From an uncultured Sutterella sp. (GTDB lineage Bacteria; Pseudomonadota; Gammaproteobacteria; Burkholderiales; Burkholderiaceae_F): 64,000 nt of DNA. Location of the stretch: NCBI GenBank assembly GCA_905212345.1, contig CAJMEC010000001.1:42592-106591 (forward strand), given 5' to 3'. Made by a program: the position numbers and the translations under genes. The notes under the pieces were generated by a model. The model was given only the letters and a program-made list of their open reading frames with translations. It was not told the origin of the DNA and made no database searches. Below are positions 57,108 to 64,000 of this stretch, in pieces (positions within the stretch are counted from its first letter, which is position 1; every line of letters starts with the position of its first letter).

Positions 57108-57734
57108 TTAATGTTTTTGACGTGCTTGACGTTCATGTTGAACAAGCCAATCAAGCACTTCAATGGTTTTTTGTCTGGAGCCAGCCATGTGAGGGGCCGT
57201 TAGATATTTTCCGGCAACGGCAACATAAGGCGTAGCATCCAAGTTATAGTTCTGCCAAGTTTGAAACGCTTGCTGTGTTTTCATTGTAACCGTGAACGAA
57301 TTGTATGCAGCATTCCATTCGTTCAGATTCACTTTATGAGATTGAAGCCAATGTTGCAGATCAGCCTCACTGGTGATGACTCCGCCGAGAATATCCTGCC
57401 AAAAGGTTGGATGAAGATCTTCTAAGCGGTCAAGTGCTTCAAATGTGTAGTAGATTCGAGAGAGAAATTGGGTAGTCGGTTCCCAAGCGACAGGGACCCG
57501 ACGAACGCTTACATCGGCTGGAAGTTTTTTCATCCAGTCTTCAAGCAACGGTGCCAGACGCTGGCAATGAGCGCACGTGTAAGCGAAAAAATCAATGACC
57601 TCGATTGAATCAGAAGGGGAACTGACGGAAGGAGAGACTACTCGGTAGTCTTTGCCCTCGATGGCATTAAAAGCCATTGCCTGTGCTCCGATAAATGTCA
57701 GGGCACAGGCCGTTATGAAATGGGAAAATCTCAT
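57108..57734 (-). CDS. dsbA: Thiol:disulfide interchange protein DsbA, CAHC variant
   Basis: The 208-residue periplasmic thioredoxin-fold protein has a signal peptide (ALTFIGAQAMA), the redox site Cys54-Ala-His-Cys57 (FFAYTCAHCQRL) and a cis-proline loop LDATPYV. It introduces disulfides into exported proteins. The usual site is Cys-Pro-His-Cys, and the Ala in place of Pro may shift the redox potential. Its start overlaps the upstream SPOR gene by 4 nt. No dsbB was seen in the window. Confidence 0.93.
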   Translation of the reverse strand: MRFSHFITACALTFIGAQAMAFNAIEGKDYRVVSPSVSSPSDSIEVIDFFAYTCAHCQRLAPLLEDWMKKLPADVSVRRVPVAWEPTTQFLSRIYYTFEALDRLEDLHPTFWQDILGGVITSEADLQHWLQSHKVNLNEWNAAYNSFTVTMKTQQAFQTWQNYNLDATPYVAVAGKYLTAPHMAGSRQKTIEVLDWLVQHERQARQKH

Positions 57735-58276
57735 TTGTTCTTGATTACCATGGCATCGAAGCCGTTGGAGGTCAGACGTTGTTGCAGTTCATTGGCTTCT
57801 CTGGCCGTATCAAAAGGACCGAGAAAAACGCGATAAAGCGTGATACCGGCGTCTGTTGATTTAACCACATCGGCTTCAAGAGCAATGAAAGCCAATTCGG
57901 TTCGGATTTTTTCAGCGTCTTTTGCGTTGCGGAAAGCCCCCGCTTGAATACTGTAACTTTCACCGGTGCTTTGTTCCGCAGCGTTGATAGGTTCATCAGC
58001 GCGTTGGTGGGCAGTCGGCGCTTCAACCGTCTTAATGGCCGATAACGCATCGTCAGCGGGAGTGCCTCGAGTGCCGGAGTCGTACAAAGCCGCATTAGGG
58101 TCTTTGCCGTCAAGGGCAGCAGCATCTACAGGTGTTGACTGCTTTTGCACTTTTTCCACAAAGGGAATCGGGGCGTTTGTGATAAATAAAGCCAGGGCGG
58201 CGCAGGCTATACAGCCTACCAAGACACCCAACATGGCACCGAGCCAAAAAGATCCTTTTTTTTGATTGGCAGCCAT
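57731..58276 (-). CDS. SPOR domain protein
   Basis: The 181-residue protein has a short cytoplasmic tail, one membrane helix (about 12-35), a low-complexity linker and a C-terminal SPOR domain (SYSIQAGAFRNAKDAEKI, YRVFLGPFDTAREAN). SPOR domains bind glycan strands without stem peptides at division sites, so a FtsN-like role is possible. It lies between argS and dsbA in the order usual for betaproteobacteria. Confidence 0.9.
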   Translation of the reverse strand: MAANQKKGSFWLGAMLGVLVGCIACAALALFITNAPIPFVEKVQKQSTPVDAAALDGKDPNAALYDSGTRGTPADDALSAIKTVEAPTAHQRADEPINAAEQSTGESYSIQAGAFRNAKDAEKIRTELAFIALEADVVKSTDAGITLYRVFLGPFDTAREANELQQRLTSNGFDAMVIKNK

Positions 58277-58285
58277 AAAAATTCC

Positions 58286-60004
58286 TTACATTTTTTCGGG
58301 AGCGCTGACACCCAGAAGATCCAAACCATTTCGTAACACCTGACGGGCTGCGAGTAGGAGCACCAAGCGGGCGTTGCGAACAGCCTCATCTTCAACAAGA
58401 ACCCTCTCGGCATTGTAGAAGGCGTGGAAATCTCCGGCTAAATCTTTGAGATAGAAACAAAGCGTGTGCGGAGCACATTCCTTGGCAGCCACCGAGAGCG
58501 TTTCCGGGAATTCGCTAATGCGTGCAATAAGTGCCTGGGCATTCTTGTCGGACAACGCAGACAGATCCATTTCGGCAATAGCCTCCTGATTCGGAATGCT
58601 GAAACCTTTTTCTTTGGCTTGAGCAAAAACCGAACAAATTCTGGCGTGGGCGTACTGGAGATAGTACACAGGGTTTTCATCCGATTGAGACAAAGCCAAA
58701 TCAATATCGAAGACAAATTCGCTGTCTGCTTTGCGGCTTACGAGGAAAAAGCGTGCCGCATCCTTGCCGACCCAGTTAACAAGATCGCGCAACGTAACAT
58801 ACGTTCCCGAGCGCTTGCTCATCTTGACTTCTTCTCCGTTCTTGATGACTTTGAGCATCTTGTGTAAAACGTAGACGGGGAAGACTTTCGGGACATTTAA
58901 GCCTAACTGTTGACCGGCCACTTGAACACCGATTCGCACGCGGGCAGTGGTTCCGTGGTGGTCTGAACCCTGGATATCAACGGCCTTGACAAAACCTCGT
59001 TCAAATTTGCTCAAATGGTAGGCGACATCGGGCACAAAATAGGTGTAATGGCCATCCTGTTTGCGCATGACGCGATCTTTGTCATCCCCAAATTCTTTGA
59101 AATCAGTTGTGCGCAACCACAAAGCCCCGTCTTGCTCATAGGTATGACCTGAAGCAATAAGCGCATTGACGGCTCGTTCGACCAAACCGTCAGAGTACAA
59201 AGAACTTTCCAAGTAGAAATTGTCGAAAGACACACCCAGCGCATTTAAGTCGCTGTCTTGTTCGTTCTTGAGGTAACCGACGGAAAAAGCCCTGATACTA
59301 TCGACGTCTTCAACGTCACCGCTGGCGGTGATTTCTTGACCATCACGGGTACGGATCGTTTTTTTATCTAAGAAGTCCTTGGCGATATCTTTGATGTAAA
59401 GACCTTGATAGCCGTTTTCGGGGAAAGTAATTGCTTCGCCCAATAATTCCTTAATACGCAGACGAACCGATTCGGTTAATGTCTGGATTTGAACACCGGC
59501 ATCGTTGTAGTAAAACTCACGGCAAACGTTCCAGCCTTGAGTTCTCATTAAGTTGGACAGAACGTCACCCAAAGCCCCTTGTCTGGCATGGCCAAGGTGC
59601 AATGGTCCAGTCGGATTGGCAGAAACATATTCAATAAGAATGCTTTCGCCGTCATGATCTTTATTTTTGCCAAAATCGCTGCCTAGTCGGAGCACTTTGC
59701 GAATAGCGAAGGTTTTAGCCTGTTGGCTCAGACGCATGTTAATGAAACCAGGCCCGGCAATTTCAAAACTTTCAATCAACTCTTTCGACTGGGGAAGCGA
59801 TTGGATTTTGTCAATGAGCTCAGTGGCAATGACACGAGGATTCTTCTTCAACTGACGAGCCAGCTGCATAGCGACATTGCAAGCTAAATCGCCATGAGCG
59901 GCCACCTTAGGACGCTCAAGCAGAATCTGAGCATTGTCTACGCCCATTGAGACGAGCGCATCATTGAAAAGCGAAAGAATCGCATTTTTTTGTTCATTTA
60001 ACAT
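58286..60004 (-). CDS. argS: Arginyl-tRNA synthetase
   Basis: The 572-residue class I enzyme charges tRNA-Arg. It has [19 protein letters not shown] with the HIGH-type HLGH, the tRNA-binding region and a [10 protein letters not shown] site. It ends in the anticodon-binding helical domain ([11 protein letters not shown]). I chose the ATG at 60004, where homology starts (MLNEQKN). The longer frame adds 30 residues without family sequence. A tRNA-Arg gene is present at 21509. Confidence 0.96.
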   Translation of the reverse strand: MLNEQKNAILSLFNDALVSMGVDNAQILLERPKVAAHGDLACNVAMQLARQLKKNPRVIATELIDKIQSLPQSKELIESFEIAGPGFINMRLSQQAKTFAIRKVLRLGSDFGKNKDHDGESILIEYVSANPTGPLHLGHARQGALGDVLSNLMRTQGWNVCREFYYNDAGVQIQTLTESVRLRIKELLGEAITFPENGYQGLYIKDIAKDFLDKKTIRTRDGQEITASGDVEDVDSIRAFSVGYLKNEQDSDLNALGVSFDNFYLESSLYSDGLVERAVNALIASGHTYEQDGALWLRTTDFKEFGDDKDRVMRKQDGHYTYFVPDVAYHLSKFERGFVKAVDIQGSDHHGTTARVRIGVQVAGQQLGLNVPKVFPVYVLHKMLKVIKNGEEVKMSKRSGTYVTLRDLVNWVGKDAARFFLVSRKADSEFVFDIDLALSQSDENPVYYLQYAHARICSVFAQAKEKGFSIPNQEAIAEMDLSALSDKNAQALIARISEFPETLSVAAKECAPHTLCFYLKDLAGDFHAFYNAERVLVEDEAVRNARLVLLLAARQVLRNGLDLLGVSAPEKM

Positions 60005-60090
60005 GGTAATTGATCGAGCTATAACAAAAAAATATACAGTACAAAACCCCTCTCCCGCACTTGAAGCGGGAAAAGGTTTCATGGAATCAA

Positions 60091-60894
60091 TCAATCCATT
60101 GAGCCCTTGGTGATTTGAGCGTAGGCAGAATGGTTGTGAATTGATTCAAAATTTTCAGCCTGCACGCAATAGGCCTCGACATTGCTGTCTTTATTGAGCG
60201 CAACGGCAACGTCACGAACGAGATCCTCAACAAATTTCGGATTTTCGTAAGCACTTTCCGTGACATATTTTTCATCGACACGCTTTAACCGACTCCACAA
60301 TTCGCAAGAAGCACTTTCTTCGGCGTAACGGATTTGCTGTTCAAGCGACAAATTCGCTTTCAAGCGAGCCGAAATTGTGACGTGAGAGCGTTGATTGTGA
60401 GCGCCATAGGCAGAAATTTCTTTACTGCAGGGGCAAAGACTTGTTACCGGAACCGTGACGGTTTGAGTGACCCAATGGACGCCGCCCTTGCTTTCCACTT
60501 TATAGTGCACGCGGTAATTCATCAGACTTTCCAAATGAGAAACTGGAGCACTCTTTTTCACAAAGAACGGGAACTCAAAATCGATGCGACCGGCGTCTGA
60601 TTCCAACGTCTTTAGCATGTCTTCGATGAGTTCAACAAGCGTGTCTCGGCATAATGGCTTGGCATGCGACTCAAGCAAGCCGAGAAACCTCGACATATGA
60701 GTGCCTTTGTGTTCGGCCGGCAACGCAACGTACATGCCAATCTGTGCAACAGTGGGTTGAACACCATTTGCGCTAGAGACAGTAATCGGCAGTTCGATCC
60801 CGCGCACACCGACGTACTCGATGGCAATATTACGAGGATCCATGCTCGACTGAACATCGGGCAGGTTATTGTTAGATAAGTTTTTCGTATTCAT
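60091..60894 (-). CDS. folE2: GTP cyclohydrolase FolE2 (type IB)
   Basis: FolE2 opens GTP to 7,8-dihydroneopterin triphosphate, the first step towards tetrahydrofolate. The 267-residue product has [30 protein letters not shown] and the catalytic-site stretch [21 protein letters not shown]. The metal-binding Cys there replaces the zinc site of FolE. FolE2 uses several metals and often replaces zinc-dependent FolE when zinc is scarce. No Zur box was recognised upstream. Confidence 0.95.
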   Translation of the reverse strand: MNTKNLSNNNLPDVQSSMDPRNIAIEYVGVRGIELPITVSSANGVQPTVAQIGMYVALPAEHKGTHMSRFLGLLESHAKPLCRDTLVELIEDMLKTLESDAGRIDFEFPFFVKKSAPVSHLESLMNYRVHYKVESKGGVHWVTQTVTVPVTSLCPCSKEISAYGAHNQRSHVTISARLKANLSLEQQIRYAEESASCELWSRLKRVDEKYVTESAYENPKFVEDLVRDVAVALNKDSNVEAYCVQAENFESIHNHSAYAQITKGSMD

Positions 60895-61178
60895 GATTGG
60901 CGTAATTGTCGCTAAAAACAGGAAATTTTGCGAACCTTTTGTGACGAAAAATGAAAAAAACGAAAGGATGCGGCTAAAAATTGTTTCTAAGTGTTTTCAC
61001 TAATACGTTTGGACAGAGAAGAATATTGGGGTTAATGATCGGATTTCAAGGACTTTTTAACTCACATAAAACAAGACTTGTAAAAAATGGACACTATTTC
61101 TCTCGCAAAGTTTTTTCAATATCTTTAAATTGTGAAGGCGTAATGAGATTAACAAAAAAATAAGGAAATATAAGAAGG

Positions 61179-61586
61179 ATGCCCATATACATCTATCGTG
61201 GCGGCTCTCCAAACCCGCAACCTCAAAACCCGTTGGTTCGATTTTTAGTCAGTGCGGCTATTTTGGCGGTTATTATCGGATTGGGTGTTTTGTTGTTGCC
61301 AGTCATCGGCGCGATTGCTTTACTGGTTTTAGGCTTTATCGCACTTTTAGTTATCGGGGGTCTGATTTATCGTTGGATTTATGGCAATCCCATTGACAAT
61401 TACTACCGCAAGCAAAGAGAACAAAGAGAAGGGGTGAGGATAAATCCGGACGTAGCTCCCGATCAGCAACCCCTCAGAGAGGCGCAAGAGCGTCAGTCTC
61501 AAGGCAGAAAAATGCGTTTTCGCAGTCGTGATCAAGTTGTAGAAGACGCCGTTGTCGTAGAAGAACGCAAACGTTCTGATTCTTAA
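61179..61586 (+). CDS. Small membrane protein of unknown function (135 aa)
   Basis: The 135-residue protein has a Pro/Gln-rich start (RGGSPNPQPQNP), two hydrophobic segments (about 22-44 and 46-67) and a very charged C-terminal half rich in Arg, Gln and Glu. I do not recognise the family. AAGAAGG directly abuts the ATG and AAGGAA lies further up, which supports translation. It converges with cls, and its terminator overlaps the cls 3' end. Confidence 0.6.
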   Translation: MPIYIYRGGSPNPQPQNPLVRFLVSAAILAVIIGLGVLLLPVIGAIALLVLGFIALLVIGGLIYRWIYGNPIDNYYRKQREQREGVRINPDVAPDQQPLREAQERQSQGRKMRFRSRDQVVEDAVVVEERKRSDS

Positions 61587-61594
61587 TAAAGTGG

Positions 61595-63058
61595 CTACAG
61601 AAGGGGTGAGAGCAAATAACTCGCCCCTTCTTTCATACGAACAAAAACGGAACGCTTATACCACTGAAATAGGTTTATTTCTGACGAAGATTCCGCATAG
61701 CTGGCATTCAAGGCAGATACCTTTTGACTGAAACCCTCGTCAAAAACCAAAAGCATCAGTTCGTAATTCAAATGCATGCTGCGCATATCCATGTTAACGG
61801 TTCCGAATAGGGATAATTCTCCGTCAATAGTCACACTTTTTGTGTGAAGCATGCCCTTATCGTACATCATGATATGAACGCCTGACTTCAGTAAATCATC
61901 GAAGTAGCGTTGCGCCGCGTAACCAACCATTGGGGCGTCACTTCTTTTAGGCAAAATGAGCGTGACTTTAACGCCTTTTAGGGCCGCATTTTGTAAAGCC
62001 AGCGCTAAAGCCTCACCCGGAATGAAATAAGGACTGACAATTTCAATTGATTTTCTTGCCTGGTGAATAGCCTCAAGGATTAAACGTTGATTGGCGTCAT
62101 TGGTTGTGCCAGGCCCTGAGGGGACGATCATGACAGTGGCTTGGTCTGGAATGTCGAAGTCGAGGATCGAATCGTTTTTGAATTCAGGAAAGGCAATTTC
62201 GGAATCAGTCAATACTTTCCAGTCAAAATGGATGAGGTGGTAGAGACTGGAGACGATTTCTCCCTTTGCGCGAACCATGGCATCAATCCATTGACCGATA
62301 TTGGAATTCTTTTTGAAGTAGTGAGGGTCCACCATATTGAGACTGCCGCTATAGGCAATCTTGTAATCGATGACAGCAATTTTCCGATGCAGACGAATAT
62401 CGGCGCGAGAAAGCAGGGCGCTGAAAAGCGAAACGGGTAGAGCGCTTTCTAGATGAATGCCTTCGTAGCGAAACATGCGCGCCCAATCACTAGATAAAAA
62501 ACGGGAAGAGCCGATGGCATCGACAAGAACAAAGCATTGCACGCCTCGTCGGGCGGCGCGGATAAGGGCTGCTGAGACGTCGTCGGCTTTGCCGCCGATA
62601 TCCCAAATGTAAAACTCCATTGCGATGAGCTCTTTTGCGTTATCGATGTCATTGACCAATAGCGTCATCGTTTCATCAGAGTCATCAAGTAGGCGTAAGG
62701 AGGATTTCTTGGTTAAAGGAAACTTCCCCAAACGGGTGGCTAGTTTGGAGATGTTTCGATAATTTTCGGGGGCCATGGCTTCCGTGCGCATAATGTGCCG
62801 AAAAACTTGCCTGCGTTTGCGCATCTCCCGACGCAATTTTCTGGCATGCCAACGGCCAAGGGTACGTTCTCCGAACAATAAATAAAGAATAAAACCGAAA
62901 TATGGAACAATGGTTGTGAGTAAAATCCATGCAAAAGAGCTTCCCGGCGGATGTCGGGTAAGCATGACGCGCAAAATAACGCCGACGGTCAAAGCAAGCT
63001 GAAGTAAAACAGCTCCAAGGCCGAGAAGATTGATGGGTTCGGAAAAAGAAAAATTCAT
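61595..63058 (-). CDS. cls: Cardiolipin synthase
   Basis: Cardiolipin synthase joins two phosphatidylglycerol molecules. The 487-residue product begins with two membrane helices, ending near FGFILYLLFGERTLGRWHARK. It has two HKD motifs of the phospholipase D family (HRKIAVIDYKIAYSGSLNMVD-type and HTKSVTIDGELSLFGTVNMD). I chose the ATG at 63058; the frame extends 50 codons further up without membrane or family sequence. The C-terminus ends LLSPLL as in other Cls proteins. Confidence 0.94.
   Translation of the reverse strand: MNFSFSEPINLLGLGAVLLQLALTVGVILRVMLTRHPPGSSFAWILLTTIVPYFGFILYLLFGERTLGRWHARKLRREMRKRRQVFRHIMRTEAMAPENYRNISKLATRLGKFPLTKKSSLRLLDDSDETMTLLVNDIDNAKELIAMEFYIWDIGGKADDVSAALIRAARRGVQCFVLVDAIGSSRFLSSDWARMFRYEGIHLESALPVSLFSALLSRADIRLHRKIAVIDYKIAYSGSLNMVDPHYFKKNSNIGQWIDAMVRAKGEIVSSLYHLIHFDWKVLTDSEIAFPEFKNDSILDFDIPDQATVMIVPSGPGTTNDANQRLILEAIHQARKSIEIVSPYFIPGEALALALQNAALKGVKVTLILPKRSDAPMVGYAAQRYFDDLLKSGVHIMMYDKGMLHTKSVTIDGELSLFGTVNMDMRSMHLNYELMLLVFDEGFSQKVSALNASYAESSSEINLFQWYKRSVFVRMKEGASYLLSPLL
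61599..61634 (+). terminator. Terminator of the 135-aa gene, overlapping the cls 3' end
   Basis: AGAAGGGGTGAG and CTCGCCCCTTCT pair over 12 bp (one G-U, 9-nt loop), followed by TTC. The T-tail is on the + strand, so it ends the upstream + gene, though it lies within the last codons of cls. Confidence 0.65.
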
Positions 63059-63119
63059 ACGTACATCCAAATCTCGGCAAAGTGTAGCGCGTGAAAGTGG
63101 GAAAAATCTATAAAGCACT

Positions 63120-63443
63120 ATGAAGAAAACGACTTTTGAAATGCTTCTGATCGGTTTATCCGCTCCGATGGCTGGAATCGGGATGGGTATGCTCCTGAAT
63201 GGTTCCATTGGAGGCGCCTTTATGCTGTTAGGGGCGTCGATGAAATTGGTTGTAGCCTATTTCAGGACTCCGAAGGACCTTTTTGATTGGGATAACTTTG
63301 GCGGGACATTCGAAGATTTCAAAGATCGGATGGAAAAAATTCAAAATGAATTGGACAATGAAAAACCGCTATTGGGCTGGTTATCTGATTTAGCAACATA
63401 CATGATGTTGGGTGGACTGTTCGCTTTGTTACTGGTCGAATGA
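63120..63443 (+). CDS. Small membrane protein of unknown function (107 aa)
   Basis: The 107-residue protein has two hydrophobic segments near the N-terminus (about 8-45), an acidic middle (PKDLFDWDNFGGTFEDFKDRMEK) and a third hydrophobic segment at the C-terminus (MMLGGLFALLLV). I do not recognise a family. It is divergent from cls, with 61 nt between start codons, and is followed by a tRNA promoter. Confidence 0.6.
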   Translation: MKKTTFEMLLIGLSAPMAGIGMGMLLNGSIGGAFMLLGASMKLVVAYFRTPKDLFDWDNFGGTFEDFKDRMEKIQNELDNEKPLLGWLSDLATYMMLGGLFALLLVE

Positions 63444-63475
63444 AACATGTATTAAAGTTTTTTTTGAAAATGGCT

Positions 63476-63503
63476 TGACATTTATTTCAAAACCCTACAT
63501 AAT
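63476..63503 (+). promoter_or_regulatory. Strong promoter for the tRNA-tuf operon
   Basis: A perfect TTGACA at 63476 and CATAAT at 63498 are 16 bp apart and lie about 15 nt ahead of the first tRNA, as expected for a stable-RNA promoter. Confidence 0.8.
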
Positions 63504-63517
63504 GCCACTCTCGCTAC

Positions 63518-63603
63518 GGAGGGGTGCCCGAGTGGCTAAAGGGGGCAGACTGTAAATCTGTTGGCTTACGCCTACGATGGTTCGAATCCATCCCCCTCCA
63601 CCA
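63518..63603 (+). tRNA. tRNA-Tyr (anticodon GTA)
   Basis: Acceptor GGAGGGG pairs with CCCCTCC. The anticodon loop gives GTA at 63552-63554. A long variable arm, as expected for tRNA-Tyr, and an encoded CCA are present. Confidence 0.95.
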
Positions 63604-63671
63604 AGCGATCGCTCGCTTATACTGTAGCGAAACCAGGATTGCAGGCGGGAGTGGAAACTCTCTCGACGCAG

Positions 63672-63745
63672 GCGGGTGTAGCTCAATGGTAGAGCAGAAG
63701 CCTTCCAAGCTTACGACGAGGGTTCGATTCCCTTCACCCGCTCCA
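63672..63745 (+). tRNA. tRNA-Gly (anticodon TCC)
   Basis: Acceptor GCGGGTG pairs with CACCCGC. The anticodon loop CTTCCAA gives TCC, the T arm has GGTTCGATTCC, and CCA is encoded. Confidence 0.95.
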
Positions 63746-63770
63746 CAGTTCGTGGACAGTCCCAAATTCA

Positions 63771-63845
<75 letters not shown>

Positions 63846-63882
63846 GTTTTCTATTAGTCCCGAATGTGTCGGGGCTTTATAA

Positions 63883-64000
<118 letters not shown>

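Noticed and set aside
60001..60090. Possible promoter with AT-rich element before argS
   Set aside because: TATA-like strings are present but no -35/-10 pair with proper spacing could be fixed.
60981..61163. 60-codon frame in the folE2 upstream gap
   Set aside because: It starts with a non-ATG codon, has no ribosome-binding site, and shows no recognisable pattern. The gap is better read as non-coding.

Overview
The window looks like a chromosomal segment of a betaproteobacterium of the order Burkholderiales, most likely a gut-type Sutterellaceae member (Parasutterella/Sutterella-like). This is inferred from gene order (yidD-yidC-mnmE, mnmG-rsmG-parA-parB-atpIBEFHAGDC, hemE-priA, DUF971-ubiE, argS-SPOR-dsbA, tRNA-Tyr/Gly/Thr-tuf), from protein sequence character, and from a low-oxygen metabolic outfit: cytochrome bd oxidase and a 2-oxoacid:acceptor oxidoreductase. 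No phage, insertion sequence, CRISPR array or rRNA operon was seen.

Region 1 (1-18.5 kb) is an origin-proximal housekeeping block, almost entirely on the + strand. It holds the membrane insertase genes yidD/yidC, the tRNA-modification genes mnmE and mnmG, rsmG, a MarC-family gene coupled to the partition genes parA/parB, and the complete F1Fo ATP synthase operon with its own promoter. A universal stress protein, a YggU-like protein and hemE follow. Three parS-like sites lie at 3749, 5326 and 6500, next to the parAB genes that would use them. The hemE-priA gap carries three perfect DnaA boxes plus one near match.

Region 2 (18.5-28 kb) holds priA, a small outer-membrane barrel overlapping priA, tRNA-Arg(CCG), DUF971-ubiE-Tim44, the UDP-GlcNAc genes glmU-glmS, and a second MarC-family gene.

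Region 3 (28-40.3 kb) is an envelope and stress block. It has a tripartite RND efflux operon with its TetR regulator as last gene and a palindromic operator upstream, a DegP/HtrA protease, a two-component system, a DUF4870 membrane protein, and a FadL-type porin behind a terminator-like hairpin.

Region 4 (40.3-52.9 kb) is respiratory and fermentative. A cytochrome bd operon reads cydP-cydA-cydB-cydX-ybgE on the - strand, with cydX only 35 codons long. A four-gene 2-oxoacid oxidoreductase operon on the + strand runs gamma, alpha, beta, then a GltD-like NAD(P)H/FAD protein fused to a two-cluster ferredoxin domain. Its alpha-subunit gene has an apparent one-base frameshift. SstT (Ser/Thr uptake) and IadA (isoaspartyl dipeptidase) follow.

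Region 5 (53-64 kb) contains recQ, then a - strand run of folE2, argS, SPOR protein, dsbA, phosphohexomutase and a short-chain dehydrogenase. Next come two small uncharacterised membrane proteins flanking a cardiolipin synthase, and finally a strong promoter driving tRNA-Tyr, tRNA-Gly, tRNA-Thr and the start of tuf, which runs off the window.
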